DNA of 14,302 nt from Hyphomicrobiales bacterium (GTDB taxonomy: Bacteria; Pseudomonadota; Alphaproteobacteria; Rhizobiales; Aestuariivirgaceae), in contig JALUFY010000160.1 in assembly GCA_027051995.1 (NCBI GenBank), forward strand, positions 1 through 14,302, given 5' to 3'. Position 1 is the first letter of the stretch; every line of letters begins with the position of its first letter. Positions 1-8,422 of this stretch are shown here, one piece after another. Made by a program: the position numbers and the translations under genes. The notes below the pieces were generated by a model. It had not been told where the DNA came from. It was given only the letters and a program-made list of their open reading frames with translations, and did not search any database.

Positions 1-107
1 CTACATGCCCATGGTGCCCGAACCCGCCGAAGACCACCGAATGCACCGCGCCGATGCGCGCGCAGGCCAGCATGGCGATGGCGGCTTCGGGCACCATGGG
101 CATGTAG
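1..107. repeat. 22-base perfect inverted repeat at the window edge (1-22 and 86-107)
   Basis: Bases 1-22 are the exact reverse complement of bases 86-107, with a 63-base spacer. Both arms carry the prpE segment encoding YMPMVPE, once in each orientation. Just inside the left arm, 24-28 (CCGCC) still matches the continuation of the copied segment after one mismatch at 23. The natural sequence there therefore resembles the copied region, which is a plausible microhomology for a strand switch. The arm at 86-107 sits in good PrpE coding sequence, while the arm at 1-22 ruins the protein. The outer arm is therefore most likely a fold-back chimera at a contig end, not a biological repeat. Confidence 0.85.
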
Positions 108-451
108 ATGATGACCCGGTCGCCCTTCTCGACGGAGAAATCGCGCAGGATGGCGGCAAGACGCGAGACTTCGTCGAGCAGCTCCGCGTAGGTAATGGTG
201 CGTTTCGTGCTGGTGATGGGGGAATCGTAGATGATGGCGGGCTGATCCCCGCGCCCGGCCTCCACATGGCGGTCCACGCAGTTGTAGCAGGTGTTGCATT
301 GCGCGCCGGCGAACCAGCGGCCATAGACGCCCATGTCCGGATCGAAGACCTTGTCCCAGGGTTTGATCCAGTCAATCTCCTTCGCCGCCCCGGCCCAGAA
401 TCCCCGCGGATCGGCCTTCCAGCTGTCATAGACCTCGTGATAGCGGCTCAT
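1..451 (-). CDS. prpE: Propionyl-CoA synthetase, N-terminal part (gene runs off the window)
   Basis: The protein activates propionate to propionyl-CoA through a propionyl-AMP intermediate in the cytoplasm, feeding propionate metabolism. The visible part begins MSRYHEVYDSWKADPRGFW and carries PWDKVFDPDMGVYGRWF (residues 31-47), QCNTCYN (51-57), RHVEAGRGDQPAIIYDSP (61-78) and YMPMVPEAAIAMLACARIGA (116-135). These are N-terminal hallmarks of PrpE in the acetyl-CoA synthetase group. The start at 451 follows an AAGGAGGGG ribosome site about 6 bases upstream. The family is about 630 residues long, so the AMP-binding core and C-terminal domain lie outside the window. Only residues 1-144 (to VVFGGF) look genuine. 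The last codons read GHHGHV instead of the expected continuation because bases 1-22 are an inverted copy of an internal segment (see the repeat entry). The gene diverges from the PAP2 gene across a 192-base gap. Identity is confident; the left end is not trustworthy. Confidence 0.88.
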   Translation of the reverse strand, partial: MSRYHEVYDSWKADPRGFWAGAAKEIDWIKPWDKVFDPDMGVYGRWFAGAQCNTCYNCVDRHVEAGRGDQPAIIYDSPITSTKRTITYAELLDEVSRLAAILRDFSVEKGDRVIIYMPMVPEAAIAMLACARIGAVHSVVFGGFGHHGHV

Positions 452-643
452 GATTTTCCCCTCCTTCTGGTCATGAATACGGCGGCGCGCCCCTGGCGCA
501 TCTTGCGGCAGGCCGGGACGCGCGCGCAAGCCCGCAAAAAGGCGAAGAGCGGGGGTGTTCGCGGGTGGCGGATTAACACAATCACAATCAGATCATGGGA
601 TGATGCGCCGGACAATCAGAAAAACAGGCAGGAGCGGCAAGTC

Positions 644-1624
644 ATGGACAGGCGGCGCGACATTCCCGTGCTCTTTTTCCCTCATCCGGTGATCTGGGCG
701 GTGCTGGGCCTTTTCCTGATTCTGGACATGGTCTGGGCGCGCCTTACGGGTTTTGTCTTTCATATGTATTCCAACGGCGATGGCGGGATCAATTTGTCTA
801 TTCCGGCGGGGCTGGCCGCTGTTTTCACTCTGGCCGTGATGGCGCGCGGCAAATGGCCGAATCTGAGCAGGGCGCTGTTTTCCTTTCTGTTTCTCGCCTT
901 TCTCATCAAGGCGGGCCTGATGATGAATTATCTCGGCGCGCACGAGGCCTTTCCGCTGATTGACGCCGCGCTGCACAGGATGGATGTGATGCTCGGGTTT
1001 GACTGGATGGCGCATGTGACCTGGGTCAACAGCCATCCAGCGGCCGTCTCCATGCTGGTTTATGTCTATCAGAAGATCGCCGTTGCGCTCACGCTGGTCT
1101 TTTTCATTCTGGCGATCGCGCGGGATGCGCGGCGGTTGCATGAATACGTGACGCTGTGGTTCCTCTCCGTCATGGTGGTGAACATCTGTTCGGTCTTTCT
1201 GCCTGCCGCCGGGGCCTACGCCTTTCTGCATCCGTCCGCTGATGTGATCGGCAACATGCCGGACATGGCCGGACGCTACTGGCTGAAGGATTTCATGGCG
1301 CTGCGCTCCGGGGAGATGACGAGCGCATCCTTCGGTCATGTAACGGGCATTGTGGCCTTTCCGTCATTCCACGCCATCGCCGCGCTGCTGACGACATGGG
1401 TGCTGCGTGACAGGAAGATATTCTTCTGGCCTTTCGCCATTTTCAACCTGATTTCAATGGTTTCGGCCATCAGCATCGGCGGGCATTATCTGGCCGATCT
1501 GATCGGCGGAACGGTGACGCTGGGCCTGAGCATTCTTATCTATCGAGCCTGGGAGACAGGGCCTGCGCGGGCCGCGAAGGCGAACCGTCCGCAACTGGCG
1601 GCCGAAGGTGGAGCCGGGGCCTGA
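644..1624 (+). CDS. PAP2-superfamily integral membrane protein, inositol-phosphorylceramide-synthase-like
   Basis: A 326-residue protein with about seven to eight hydrophobic helices (roughly 14-33, 52-67, 77-95, 134-158, 168-188, 236-252, 258-276 and 286-301). It has the two C-terminal PAP2 signatures: FPSFHAIAAL (239-248) with His243, and SIGGHYLADLIGG (277-289) with His281 and Asp285. His-His-Asp is the catalytic arrangement used by lipid phosphatases and by phosphotransferases such as Aur1-type IPC and sphingomyelin synthases. The classical KxxxxxxRP first motif is not visible, which favours the PAP2_3/Aur1-like branch. The likely substrate is a phospholipid or lipid phosphate in the inner membrane; the exact reaction is inferred only as far as phosphatase or phosphotransferase. 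The start is chosen by an AGGCAGGAG ribosome site about 9 bases upstream. The frame is open further upstream but that part is antisense to prpE. The C-terminal 25 residues are Ala/Gly-rich and probably disordered. Confidence 0.8.
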   Translation: MDRRRDIPVLFFPHPVIWAVLGLFLILDMVWARLTGFVFHMYSNGDGGINLSIPAGLAAVFTLAVMARGKWPNLSRALFSFLFLAFLIKAGLMMNYLGAHEAFPLIDAALHRMDVMLGFDWMAHVTWVNSHPAAVSMLVYVYQKIAVALTLVFFILAIARDARRLHEYVTLWFLSVMVVNICSVFLPAAGAYAFLHPSADVIGNMPDMAGRYWLKDFMALRSGEMTSASFGHVTGIVAFPSFHAIAALLTTWVLRDRKIFFWPFAIFNLISMVSAISIGGHYLADLIGGTVTLGLSILIYRAWETGPARAAKANRPQLAAEGGAGA

Positions 1625-1682
1625 TGCCACTATCCCGGGTGGTGCGTCACGGTTGTTTCAAGGCTGCCCGCCGCTGGCCCGC

Positions 1683-1712
1683 TTGCCTTTCTTGCGCTTT
1701 TTCCGCTATCCT
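1683..1712 (+). promoter_or_regulatory. Possible housekeeping promoter for the hemerythrin gene
   Basis: TTGCCT (1683-1688) and TATCCT (1707-1712) are separated by 18 bases, a fair match to an alphaproteobacterial sigma-70 promoter. They lie in the 205-base gap between the PAP2 gene and the hemerythrin gene. The implied leader is about 110 bases. No terminator for the PAP2 gene is visible in this gap, so read-through from upstream is also possible. Confidence 0.3.
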
Positions 1713-1829
1713 GCGCGGGCAGGCGGATATTGAACCGGGGGCTTTATCTGGAGTTTGCGCGGGCTGTCCGGCGCCGTAACGCGGCTGGCCGGGAGGGTGT
1801 GCGCGCATCCCGGGAAAACGAGGGCCCTC

Positions 1830-2372
1830 ATGAGCGACATTATCGGCATCATCCATTCCGAACATGGAACCACCATGCGCGTTCTGGCGCGGCTGGAGAA
1901 AGAGATCGGGCGTTTCGAGCGCGGCAAGCGGCCCAATTTCGAGCTCCTGAAGGATATCGCCGATTATTTTCTCGCCTATTCCGGCCAGTGTCATCATCCG
2001 CGCGAGGATGTTCTTTATGACGCGCTGGCGAAAAAGTCGCCCGGGGCGGCGGAGATCATCGGCGATCTGCGCGAGGAACACGAGGCGCTGGCCCGGCAGG
2101 CCGGGACGTTCGCGGACGGGCTGGCCTCCATCCTGATGGAGGTGGAGATTTCGCGCCCGGCCTTCGTGGCCATGGCGCGCAATTTCATCGCCCGGCAGAA
2201 ACACCATCTGGCGCTTGAGGAAAAGAACCTGCTGCCACTGGCGCGCGCCAAACTGAGTAAAGAGGAGCTGGAAGAGATCACGCGGCGGGCGGAGGATGCG
2301 CTTTCCGGGTATGGCGCATGCCGGGGCGGAAAGCGCCTGGCGCGGGCGCTGGAAAAAGCCTCTCAGGAATGA
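1830..2372 (+). CDS. Hemerythrin-domain (HHE cation-binding) protein
   Basis: A 180-residue soluble, nearly all-helical protein with the histidine and acidic pattern of a hemerythrin-like four-helix bundle. The key residues are His9/His12 (IHSEHGTT), His55-His56-x-x-Glu59 (CHHPRED), His84 (EEHEAL), and His125-His126 with Glu130/Glu131 (KHHLALEE). Such domains bind a non-haem di-iron centre and are linked to oxygen or nitric-oxide sensing, iron handling or repair of iron-sulfur centres; which applies here cannot be told. The core spans about residues 5-135, followed by a charged helical tail to 180. The start at 1830 has a GAGGG ribosome site 5 bases upstream. The reading frame is open upstream to 1755 but without a ribosome site. 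The gene converges on ispG with only 19 bases between the two stop codons and no obvious terminator. IspG is itself a [4Fe-4S] enzyme, but a functional link is speculation. Confidence 0.88.
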   Translation: MSDIIGIIHSEHGTTMRVLARLEKEIGRFERGKRPNFELLKDIADYFLAYSGQCHHPREDVLYDALAKKSPGAAEIIGDLREEHEALARQAGTFADGLASILMEVEISRPAFVAMARNFIARQKHHLALEEKNLLPLARAKLSKEELEEITRRAEDALSGYGACRGGKRLARALEKASQE

Positions 2373-2391
2373 GCGGAAAACAGCGCCGGGA

Positions 2392-3624
2392 TCAGCTCCT
2401 GTTTCCCCAGCGGGACGCGACATATTCCTCGACAATCTCGTGAAACTGCCCGGCCAGGTCTTCGCCGCGCAGGGTTCTGGCCTTTTCGCCATCGATATAG
2501 ACGGGGGCGGCGGGGATCTCCCCGGTGCCGGGCAGGGAGATGCCGATGTCGGCGTGTTTCGATTCGCCCGGCCCATTGACGATGCAACCCATGACGGCCA
2601 GCTGAAGCTGCTCGAAGCCGGGATATTTCGCCTGCCATTCGGGCCGCCTTTCGCGAATATAGGCCTCGATGTCGCGGGCCAGCTCCTGAAAGGTGGTGGA
2701 GGTGGTGCGCCCGCAGCCCGGGCAGGCGATGATGCCGGGCGAGAAGGCGCGGATGCCCAGCGATTGCAGAATTTCCTGGGCCACGCGCACCTCGCGGGTG
2801 CGCGCCTCGCCGGGGCCGGGGGTGAGGGAGACGCGGATGGTGTCGCCGATGCCTTCCTGCAGCAGGATGGCCAGCCCGGCGGTGGAGGCGATCACGCCCT
2901 TGTCGCCCATGCCGGCCTCGGTGAGGCCAAGATGCAGGGCGTAATCGCAGCGCCCGGCCAGCAGGCGGTAGCAGGCGATGAGATCCTGCACCTCGGAAAC
3001 CTTGGCGGAGATGACGATGCGATCCGCGCCCAGCCCCAGCTCCCCGGCGCGGGCGGCCGAATCCAGCGCCGAGGCCACCAGCGCCTCGTGCATGATCTCG
3101 CGTGTGTCGCGCGGCTCGGCGAGGGATGCGTTTTCGTCCATCATGCGGGTGAGCAGGGCCTGATCCAGCGAGCCCCAGTTGACGCCGATGCGCACCGCCT
3201 TGCCGTATCTGGCGGCGGTCTCGATCATCATGGCGAAGTTCCTGTCCTGCTTCTCGCGGAAGCCGACGTTGCCCGGATTGATGCGGTATTTGTCCAGCGC
3301 CCGGGCGCATTCGGGATAATCGCGCAGCAGGGTATGGCCGATGTAGTGGAAATCGCCGATCAGCGGCACGTCAACGCCCATGGCGTCCAGCCGCTCGCGG
3401 ATGGCGGGCACGGCGGCGGCGGCCTCGGGCCTGTCGACTGTGATGCGCACCAGCTCGGAGCCGGCCCCGGCCAGTTCCGCCGCCTGACGGGCCGTGGCCG
3501 CCGCGTCGGCGGTGTCGGTGTTGGTCATGGATTGCACCACGACCGGCGCGCCGCCTCCCATGGCGACGTTGCCGATCCTGACGGCATGGGTCTGGCGGCG
3601 CTTTTCGCGAGCCGAATAAGTCAT
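2392..3624 (-). CDS. ispG: 4-hydroxy-3-methylbut-2-en-1-yl diphosphate synthase (IspG/GcpE)
   Basis: IspG carries out the penultimate step of the MEP isoprenoid pathway. It reduces the cyclic diphosphate MEcPP to HMBPP using a [4Fe-4S] cluster and flavodoxin or ferredoxin electrons, in the cytosol. The 410-residue protein has the expected TIM-barrel N-terminus ([13 protein letters not shown] 28-40, [10 protein letters not shown] 91-100, [10 protein letters not shown] 112-121, [10 protein letters not shown] 145-154) and the C-terminal cluster domain. The cluster residues are Cys301 and Cys304 (CPGCGR) and Cys347 ([17 protein letters not shown]), with catalytic Glu354 in the same segment. Length is normal for the bacterial short form. 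The start at 3624 is set by a GGGAG ribosome site 8 bases upstream; an in-frame ATG at 3678 would overlap the predicted promoter. It diverges from the acyl-CoA synthetase gene. Confidence 0.98.
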   Translation of the reverse strand: MTYSAREKRRQTHAVRIGNVAMGGGAPVVVQSMTNTDTADAAATARQAAELAGAGSELVRITVDRPEAAAAVPAIRERLDAMGVDVPLIGDFHYIGHTLLRDYPECARALDKYRINPGNVGFREKQDRNFAMMIETAARYGKAVRIGVNWGSLDQALLTRMMDENASLAEPRDTREIMHEALVASALDSAARAGELGLGADRIVISAKVSEVQDLIACYRLLAGRCDYALHLGLTEAGMGDKGVIASTAGLAILLQEGIGDTIRVSLTPGPGEARTREVRVAQEILQSLGIRAFSPGIIACPGCGRTTSTTFQELARDIEAYIRERRPEWQAKYPGFEQLQLAVMGCIVNGPGESKHADIGISLPGTGEIPAAPVYIDGEKARTLRGEDLAGQFHEIVEEYVASRWGNRS

Positions 3625-3649
3625 GAAACTTGCTCCCTGTGGTGGGCCG

Positions 3650-3678
3650 TTTATTGCCCATGGCGGCAATCCGCGCAA
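3650..3678 (-). promoter_or_regulatory. Candidate promoter for ispG
   Basis: Read on the minus strand, TTGCGC (3678-3673) and AATAAA (3655-3650) are 17 bases apart, giving a leader of about 20 bases before the ispG start at 3624. This supports 3624 over the earlier in-frame ATG at 3678. The 89-base gap must also hold the promoter of the plus-strand acyl-CoA synthetase, for which I see no equally good boxes. Confidence 0.4.
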
Positions 3679-3713
3679 GTATGCGGCTTTCGGATGGAAG
3701 AAGGGAGGAGATC

Positions 3714-5342
3714 ATGACGCAAAGTATCTTTGACGCCGGGCTGGGCAGGCGGGCGGCCAATTTTCAGCCTTTGACGCCGCTGACGTTTCTGGCGCGGGCG
3801 GCGGGGGTGTGGCCGGATCATCCGGCTGTCATTCATGGCCGGCGGGTGACCGGCTACCGCGAATTTTACGCCCGGGCGCGCAAGCTGGCCTCGGCCCTGA
3901 GCGGGCGCGGCATTGGCCGGGGCGATACCGTCTCGGTGATGCTGATGAACACCCCGCCAATGCTGGAGGCGCACTATGGCGTGCCGATGACCGGGGCGGT
4001 GCTGCACGCCATCAACACGCGTCTGGACGCGGCCACGGTGGCCTTTCAGCTCGATCACGCCGAATCGAAGGTGGTAATCGTCGATGGCGAGCTTTCCCCG
4101 GTGATGAAGGAGGCGCTGGAGATGGCGCGCGCCGAGCCCTTCGTCATCGATTATGATGATCCGGAGTTTCCCGGGGACGGGGAGAGAATCGGTGCGGTTG
4201 AATACGAGGATTTCATAGCCCCGGGCGACGCCGGGTTCCGCTGGCGCATGCCCGATGACGAATGGGACGCCATTTCGCTGAACTACACCTCCGGCACGAC
4301 GGGCAATCCCAAGGGCGTGGTCTATCATCACCGGGGGGCATATCTGATGGGATACGCCAATGTCATCGCCGCCGGGATGGGCGCGCATCCGGTTTATCTG
4401 TGGACACTGCCGATGTTTCACTGCAACGGCTGGTGCTTTCCCTGGTCGCTGTCCGTCGTTGGCGGCACGCACGTATGCCTGCGCGCGGTGCGGGCGGACC
4501 GGATGTATGATCTCATCTCGCGCCACGGGGTGACGCACATGTGCGGCGCGCCCATCGTCATGAGCGTGCTGCTCAACGCCGGCGAGAAGGAAAAGAAGCC
4601 GCTGAAGACGAAGGCGCGCTTCATCACCGCCGCCGCGCCGCCGCCGGAGGCCGTGCTGGCGGCGATGGAGCGGGCCGGCTTCGAGGTGACGCACGTCTAT
4701 GGCCTGACGGAGACCTACGGCCCGGCGGTGGTCAATGAATGGCACGAGGACTGGGACGATCTGGAAGGGGCGGAAAAGGCGGCCATGAAGGCCCGTCAGG
4801 GCGTGCGTTATGCGGCGCTTGAGGATCTCGCGGTCATGAATCCCGAGACCATGAAGGAGGCGCCGCGCGACGGGGAGACCATCGGCGAGGTCATGTTCCG
4901 GGGCAACATCGTCATGAAGGGATATCTGAAGAACCCGCGCGCCACGGAGGAAGCCTTCGCCGGGGAATGGTTCCATTCCGGCGATCTGGGGGTGATGCAT
5001 CCGGACGGCTATATCCAGATCCGCGACCGCTCGAAGGACATCATCATATCGGGCGGCGAGAACATCTCGTCCATCGAGGTGGAGGACGTGCTTTACAAGC
5101 ACCCGGCGGTGGCCGCCGCGGCGGTGGTGGCCAAGCCGGACGAGAAATGGGGCGAGACGCCTTGCGCCTTCATCGAACTGCGTGCGGGCATGGAGACCAC
5201 GGTGGAGGAGATCATCGCCCATTGCCGCGCCAACATGGCCCACTACAAGGCCCCGAGGCATGTGGTCTTTGAGGCGCTGCCGAAGACATCCACCGGCAAG
5301 ATCCAGAAGTTCGTGCTGCGCGAGCGGGCGAAGAAGCTCTGA
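3714..5342 (+). CDS. Acyl-CoA synthetase (AMP-forming, ANL superfamily)
   Basis: A 542-residue AMP-forming ligase that activates a carboxylic acid as acyl-AMP and then transfers it to CoA, in the cytoplasm. All core motifs are present: phosphate loop [11 protein letters not shown] (191-201), PMFHCNGW (233-240), aromatic adenine motif YGLTETYGP (329-337), [10 protein letters not shown] (417-426), hinge and ribose motif [17 protein letters not shown] (437-453), and the C-terminal [10 protein letters not shown] (523-532) with the catalytic lysine Lys529. The N-terminus [14 protein letters not shown] and overall length resemble the widespread proteobacterial acyl-CoA synthetases of the medium-chain/butyrate-CoA-ligase and DmdB-like group. 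Chain length cannot be read from the sequence. The start has a strong GGGAGGAG ribosome site about 3-5 bases upstream. It stands alone, divergent from ispG and 169 bases upstream of serC. Confidence 0.92.
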   Translation: MTQSIFDAGLGRRAANFQPLTPLTFLARAAGVWPDHPAVIHGRRVTGYREFYARARKLASALSGRGIGRGDTVSVMLMNTPPMLEAHYGVPMTGAVLHAINTRLDAATVAFQLDHAESKVVIVDGELSPVMKEALEMARAEPFVIDYDDPEFPGDGERIGAVEYEDFIAPGDAGFRWRMPDDEWDAISLNYTSGTTGNPKGVVYHHRGAYLMGYANVIAAGMGAHPVYLWTLPMFHCNGWCFPWSLSVVGGTHVCLRAVRADRMYDLISRHGVTHMCGAPIVMSVLLNAGEKEKKPLKTKARFITAAAPPPEAVLAAMERAGFEVTHVYGLTETYGPAVVNEWHEDWDDLEGAEKAAMKARQGVRYAALEDLAVMNPETMKEAPRDGETIGEVMFRGNIVMKGYLKNPRATEEAFAGEWFHSGDLGVMHPDGYIQIRDRSKDIIISGGENISSIEVEDVLYKHPAVAAAAVVAKPDEKWGETPCAFIELRAGMETTVEEIIAHCRANMAHYKAPRHVVFEALPKTSTGKIQKFVLRERAKKL

Positions 5343-5427
5343 CGCACGGATACTGCTCCGGCAATTTTCACGGACTGTTGCGGCCTGTAACGGAATTCAC
5401 CCTGTGCCCATCTTTTCGGGATTTTCC

Positions 5428-5456
5428 TTGACGGAGGGGGGGCGGAGGCATATTCC
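5428..5456 (+). promoter_or_regulatory. Candidate promoter ahead of serC
   Basis: TTGACG (5428-5433) and TATTCC (5451-5456) are 17 bases apart. The -35 box is good and the -10 box is weak. A transcript would begin near 5463, so the CCCCTC/GAGGGG hairpin of the serC leader would sit at its extreme 5' end. Confidence 0.4.
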
Positions 5457-5511
5457 CGTGCGTGGGCCACCCCTCCCCAACGAGGGGCGAACATCTGAGA
5501 GGATGATACAT
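5433..5511 (+). promoter_or_regulatory. Structured leader of serC, candidate serC-motif RNA
   Basis: The leader contains a hairpin with stem CCCCTC (5470-5475) and GAGGGG (5482-5487) around the loop CCCAAC. It ends 24 bases before the serC start, just upstream of the ribosome site GAGAGG (5497-5502). A second pairing is possible between GGAGGGG (5433-5439) and CCCCTCC (5470-5476), which would exclude the first if transcription starts upstream. A conserved RNA structure called the serC motif is known from the 5' leaders of serC in Alphaproteobacteria, located close to the start codon. Position, gene and lineage fit, but I cannot align it to the covariance model here. Confidence 0.5.
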
Positions 5512-6681
5512 ATGACTGATGTCACGAAACCGGCCGCGCGGCCGGCCAATCCGCGCTTTTCTTCCGGTCCCTGCGCCAAGATGCCGGGCTGGAGCCCCTC
5601 CCTCCTCGATAACGCGCTGCTTGGACGCTCTCACCGCTCGGCGGAGGGCAAGGCGCGTCTGCAATACGCCATCAATCTGACCCGCGAGGTGCTGGAGGTT
5701 CCCGATGACTACCTGATCGGCATCGTGCCGGCCTCCGACACCGGCGCCGTGGAGATGGCGCTGTGGAGCCTGCTGGGGGCGCGCGGCGTGGACGTGCTGG
5801 CCTGGGAGAGCTTCGGCAAGGGCTGGGCCGTGGACGTGCTCAAGCAGCTGAAACTCGAAGACGTGCGGGTGCTGGAAGCGCCCTATGGCGAGCTGCCCGA
5901 TCTGAACGAAGTGGATTTCTCGCGTGACGTGGTCTTCACCTGGAACGGCACGACAGCCGGGGTGAAGGTGCCCGATGGCGGCTGGATCGCGGCGGACCGC
6001 GAGGGGCTGACCATCTGCGACGCCACCTCGGCGGCCTTCGCCCAGGAGCTGGACTGGGACAAGCTGGATGTCACCACCTTCTCCTGGCAGAAGGTGATGG
6101 GTGGCGAGGCGCAGCACGGGGTGCTCATCCTCTCGCCGCGCGCCGTCGAGCGGCTTGAGAGCTACACGCCGCCTTGGCCTCTGCCAAAGATTTTCCGCAT
6201 GACCAAGAACGGCAAGCTGATCGCGGGCATCTTCAAGGGCGCGACCATCAACACGCCCTCCATGCTGTGCGTCGAAGACTACATCAAGGCGCTGGAGTGG
6301 GCCAGGGAGATCGGCGGCGGGACGGCCCTTCAGGCGCGCGCCTGCATGAACGCCGCGGCGCTCAACGAATGGGTTGAGGATCGCGGCTGGATCGAGAACC
6401 TGGCGCGGGATCCCGAGACGCGCTCCAACACATCCGTTTGCCTGAAGCTGACGGACGCGGCCACGGAGGGCCTGACGGAAGAGCAGGCCGCCGCCATTCC
6501 CAAGCGCATGGTGGCGCTGCTGGACGAGGAAGGCGCGGCCTATGACATCGGCGCCTATCGCGACGCCCCTCCGGGCCTGCGCGTCTGGTGCGGCTCCACG
6601 GTGGAAACGCAGGACATCATCGGCCTGCTGCCGTGGCTGGACTGGGCCTATGCGGTAGCGCGCGCCGAAGCCGCGTCCTGA
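5512..6681 (+). CDS. serC: Phosphoserine aminotransferase
   Basis: SerC converts 3-phosphohydroxypyruvate and glutamate to 3-phosphoserine and 2-oxoglutarate, and also serves pyridoxal-phosphate synthesis in many bacteria. The 389-residue protein is a fold-type I PLP aminotransferase of the alphaproteobacterial form: [15 protein letters not shown] (13-27), LLGRSHRS (36-43), [13 protein letters not shown] (142-154), the PLP-contacting Asp170 in [10 protein letters not shown], and Schiff-base Lys194 in [15 protein letters not shown]. Two in-frame ATGs lie close together. The one at 5512 is preferred because GAGAGG (5497-5502) is 9 bases upstream, whereas it abuts the ATG at 5503. serA follows 84 bases downstream in the same direction, so the pair is probably one transcript, with SerA making the substrate of SerC. 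Confidence 0.97.
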   Translation: MTDVTKPAARPANPRFSSGPCAKMPGWSPSLLDNALLGRSHRSAEGKARLQYAINLTREVLEVPDDYLIGIVPASDTGAVEMALWSLLGARGVDVLAWESFGKGWAVDVLKQLKLEDVRVLEAPYGELPDLNEVDFSRDVVFTWNGTTAGVKVPDGGWIAADREGLTICDATSAAFAQELDWDKLDVTTFSWQKVMGGEAQHGVLILSPRAVERLESYTPPWPLPKIFRMTKNGKLIAGIFKGATINTPSMLCVEDYIKALEWAREIGGGTALQARACMNAAALNEWVEDRGWIENLARDPETRSNTSVCLKLTDAATEGLTEEQAAAIPKRMVALLDEEGAAYDIGAYRDAPPGLRVWCGSTVETQDIIGLLPWLDWAYAVARAEAAS

Positions 6682-6765
6682 TTACGCATCGCGCGCGGGG
6701 CGGCGGCGCACCGCTCCGGTTTCCATCATTCCACTATCATCGAAATACCGAAAGAGGATAAACCC

Positions 6766-8352
6766 ATGGCTCCTCGCGTTCTCATTTCCGACAAGCTTTC
6801 GCCCACCGCCGTGCAGATCTTCAAGGATCGCGGCCTCGAGGTGGATTACGAGCCCGATCTGGGCAAGGACAAGGATGAACTGGTCAAGCGCATCGGCGAT
6901 TATGACGGCCTGGCCATCCGCTCGGCCACCAAGGTGACCGAAAAGGTGCTGGAGGCGGCGAAGAATCTGAAGGTCATCGGCCGCGCCGGCATCGGGGTGG
7001 ACAACATCGACGTGCCCAGGGCCTCGGCCAAGGGCATCATCGTCATGAACACGCCGCTGGGCAACGCGGTGACCACCGCCGAGCACACCATCGCCATGAT
7101 GCTGGCGCTGGCGCGCAACCTGCCGCGCGCCGACAGAACCACCAAGGAAGGCAAGTGGGAAAAGTCCAAGCTGATGGGCGTGGAGGTCTTCAACAAGACG
7201 CTGGGCCTGATCGGCTGCGGCAACATCGGCTCCATCGTCGCCAACCGGGCGCAGGGGCTGAAAATGCGGGTCATCGCCTTCGATCCCTATCTGTCGCCGG
7301 AGCGCGCCGAGGAGATCGGCGTGGAGAAGGTGGAGCTGGACGAGCTGCTCAAGCGCGCCGATTTCCTCTCCCTGCACACGCCGCTGACCGACAAGACGCG
7401 CGGCATCATCAACGCCGACGCGCTGGCGAAGATGAAGAAGGGCGCGCGCGTCATCAACTGCGCGCGCGGTGGCCTGGTCGTGGAAAAGGATCTCAAGGCG
7501 GCGATCGAATCGGGGCACATCGCCGGGGCGGCGCTGGATGTCTACGAGAGCGAGCCGGCGCGCGAAAACGATCTTTTCGCCTTCGACAACGTGGTCTGCA
7601 CGCCGCATCTGGGCGCCTCCACCACCGAGGCGCAGGAGAACGTGGCGGTGCAGATCGCCGAGCAGATCGCCGACTATCTGCTCAGCGGGGCGGTGAACAA
7701 CGCGCTCAACATGCCCTCCATCTCGGCGGAGGAGGCGCCGCGTCTGAAGCCCTATATCGATCTGGCCGACAAGCTGGGCTCCTTCATCGGCCAGATCGCC
7801 GGATCGGCCATCGAGGACGTGACCATCGAATATGGCGGCCACGTGGGCGAGATGAACACCCGGGCGCTGACCTCCACCCTGCTGGCGGGCATGCTGCGGC
7901 CCATGCTGGGCGAGGTCAACATGGTTTCCGCGCCCATCGTCGCCAAGGAGCGCGGCATGACCATCAACGAGGTGCGCCAGACGCCGCGTGGCGTCTATGA
8001 GGGCTATATCCGCCTCGAGGTGGCCACCGAAAACAGCAAGCGGGCGGTGGCCGGCACGGTCTTCGCCGACGGCAAGCCGCGCGTCATCCAGGTGAAGGAC
8101 ATCAACATGGAGGCCGAGTTCGGCCCCAGCATGCTCTACATCATCAATGACGACACGCCGGGCTTCATCGGCGCGCTGGGTTCCATCCTCGGTGACGAGA
8201 ATGTCAATATCGCCTCTATGAACCTGGGCCGCTCGGCGCCGGGCGGCGAGGCGGTGCTGCTCATCGACGTGGACGAGCCGGTCAGCGAGGGCACGCTGGA
8301 GAAGGTGCGCGCCCTGCCGCAGGTCAAGTGGGCCTCGGCTCTGGCCTTTTGA
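6766..8352 (+). CDS. serA: D-3-phosphoglycerate dehydrogenase, long form with ACT domain
   Basis: SerA oxidises 3-phosphoglycerate to 3-phosphohydroxypyruvate with NAD, the committed step of serine synthesis. The 528-residue protein is the long form. The substrate domain is split around the NAD-binding Rossmann domain (about 100-285), which has GCGNIG (150-155). The catalytic residues are Arg234 (NCARGG), Glu263 (YESEP) and His281 (TPHLGAS). Next comes the intervening (allosteric substrate-binding) domain, about 315-450. The C-terminal ACT domain (about 457-528, LYIINDDTPGFIGALGSIL) is the usual site of serine feedback inhibition. An AGAGGA ribosome site lies about 8 bases upstream of the start. 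It is 84 bases after serC and is followed by a strong hairpin before purA. Confidence 0.97.
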   Translation: MAPRVLISDKLSPTAVQIFKDRGLEVDYEPDLGKDKDELVKRIGDYDGLAIRSATKVTEKVLEAAKNLKVIGRAGIGVDNIDVPRASAKGIIVMNTPLGNAVTTAEHTIAMMLALARNLPRADRTTKEGKWEKSKLMGVEVFNKTLGLIGCGNIGSIVANRAQGLKMRVIAFDPYLSPERAEEIGVEKVELDELLKRADFLSLHTPLTDKTRGIINADALAKMKKGARVINCARGGLVVEKDLKAAIESGHIAGAALDVYESEPARENDLFAFDNVVCTPHLGASTTEAQENVAVQIAEQIADYLLSGAVNNALNMPSISAEEAPRLKPYIDLADKLGSFIGQIAGSAIEDVTIEYGGHVGEMNTRALTSTLLAGMLRPMLGEVNMVSAPIVAKERGMTINEVRQTPRGVYEGYIRLEVATENSKRAVAGTVFADGKPRVIQVKDINMEAEFGPSMLYIINDDTPGFIGALGSILGDENVNIASMNLGRSAPGGEAVLLIDVDEPVSEGTLEKVRALPQVKWASALAF

Positions 8353-8375
8353 TTCGCCATGATGTAACAATCGGC

Positions 8376-8403
8376 AACGGCCCCGGGCGCTTCCGGGGCC
8401 GTT
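8376..8403 (+). terminator. Strong hairpin between serA and purA (terminator or attenuator-like)
   Basis: An 11-base-pair perfect stem, AACGGCCCCGG (8376-8386) with CCGGGGCCGTT (8393-8403), encloses the loop GCGCTT, starting 23 bases after the serA stop. It lacks a following T run (next bases CGCGTG), so it may be a weak or factor-assisted terminator, an RNA 3'-end stabiliser or a processing site. No clear purA promoter is visible in the 99-base gap, so read-through into purA is likely. Confidence 0.55.
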
Positions 8404-8406
8404 CGC

Positions 8407-8422
8407 GTGTCCGAGAGGACGC
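8407..8422 (+). other. Small GNRA-tetraloop hairpin in the purA leader
   Basis: GTCC (8409-8412) and GGAC (8417-8420) enclose GAGA, a GNRA-type tetraloop. The stem extends by one G-T wobble and one G-C pair to 8407/8422. It lies 3 bases after the strong hairpin and 29 bases before purA. The structure is short and may be chance in GC-rich sequence. Confidence 0.3.

Noticed and set aside
5..643. In-frame N-terminal extension of the PAP2 protein
   Set aside because: It runs antisense through prpE and has no ribosome site; the ATG at 644 has a good ribosome site and starts just before the first hydrophobic helix.
2296..3717. A 473-codon plus-strand frame opposite ispG
   Set aside because: It overlaps a complete IspG with all cluster cysteines; its translation is Gly/Ala/Asp-rich and featureless.
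3651..5261. A 536-codon minus-strand frame opposite the acyl-CoA synthetase
   Set aside because: It is antisense to a gene with all ANL-superfamily motifs intact; its composition is Arg/His-rich with no family resemblance.
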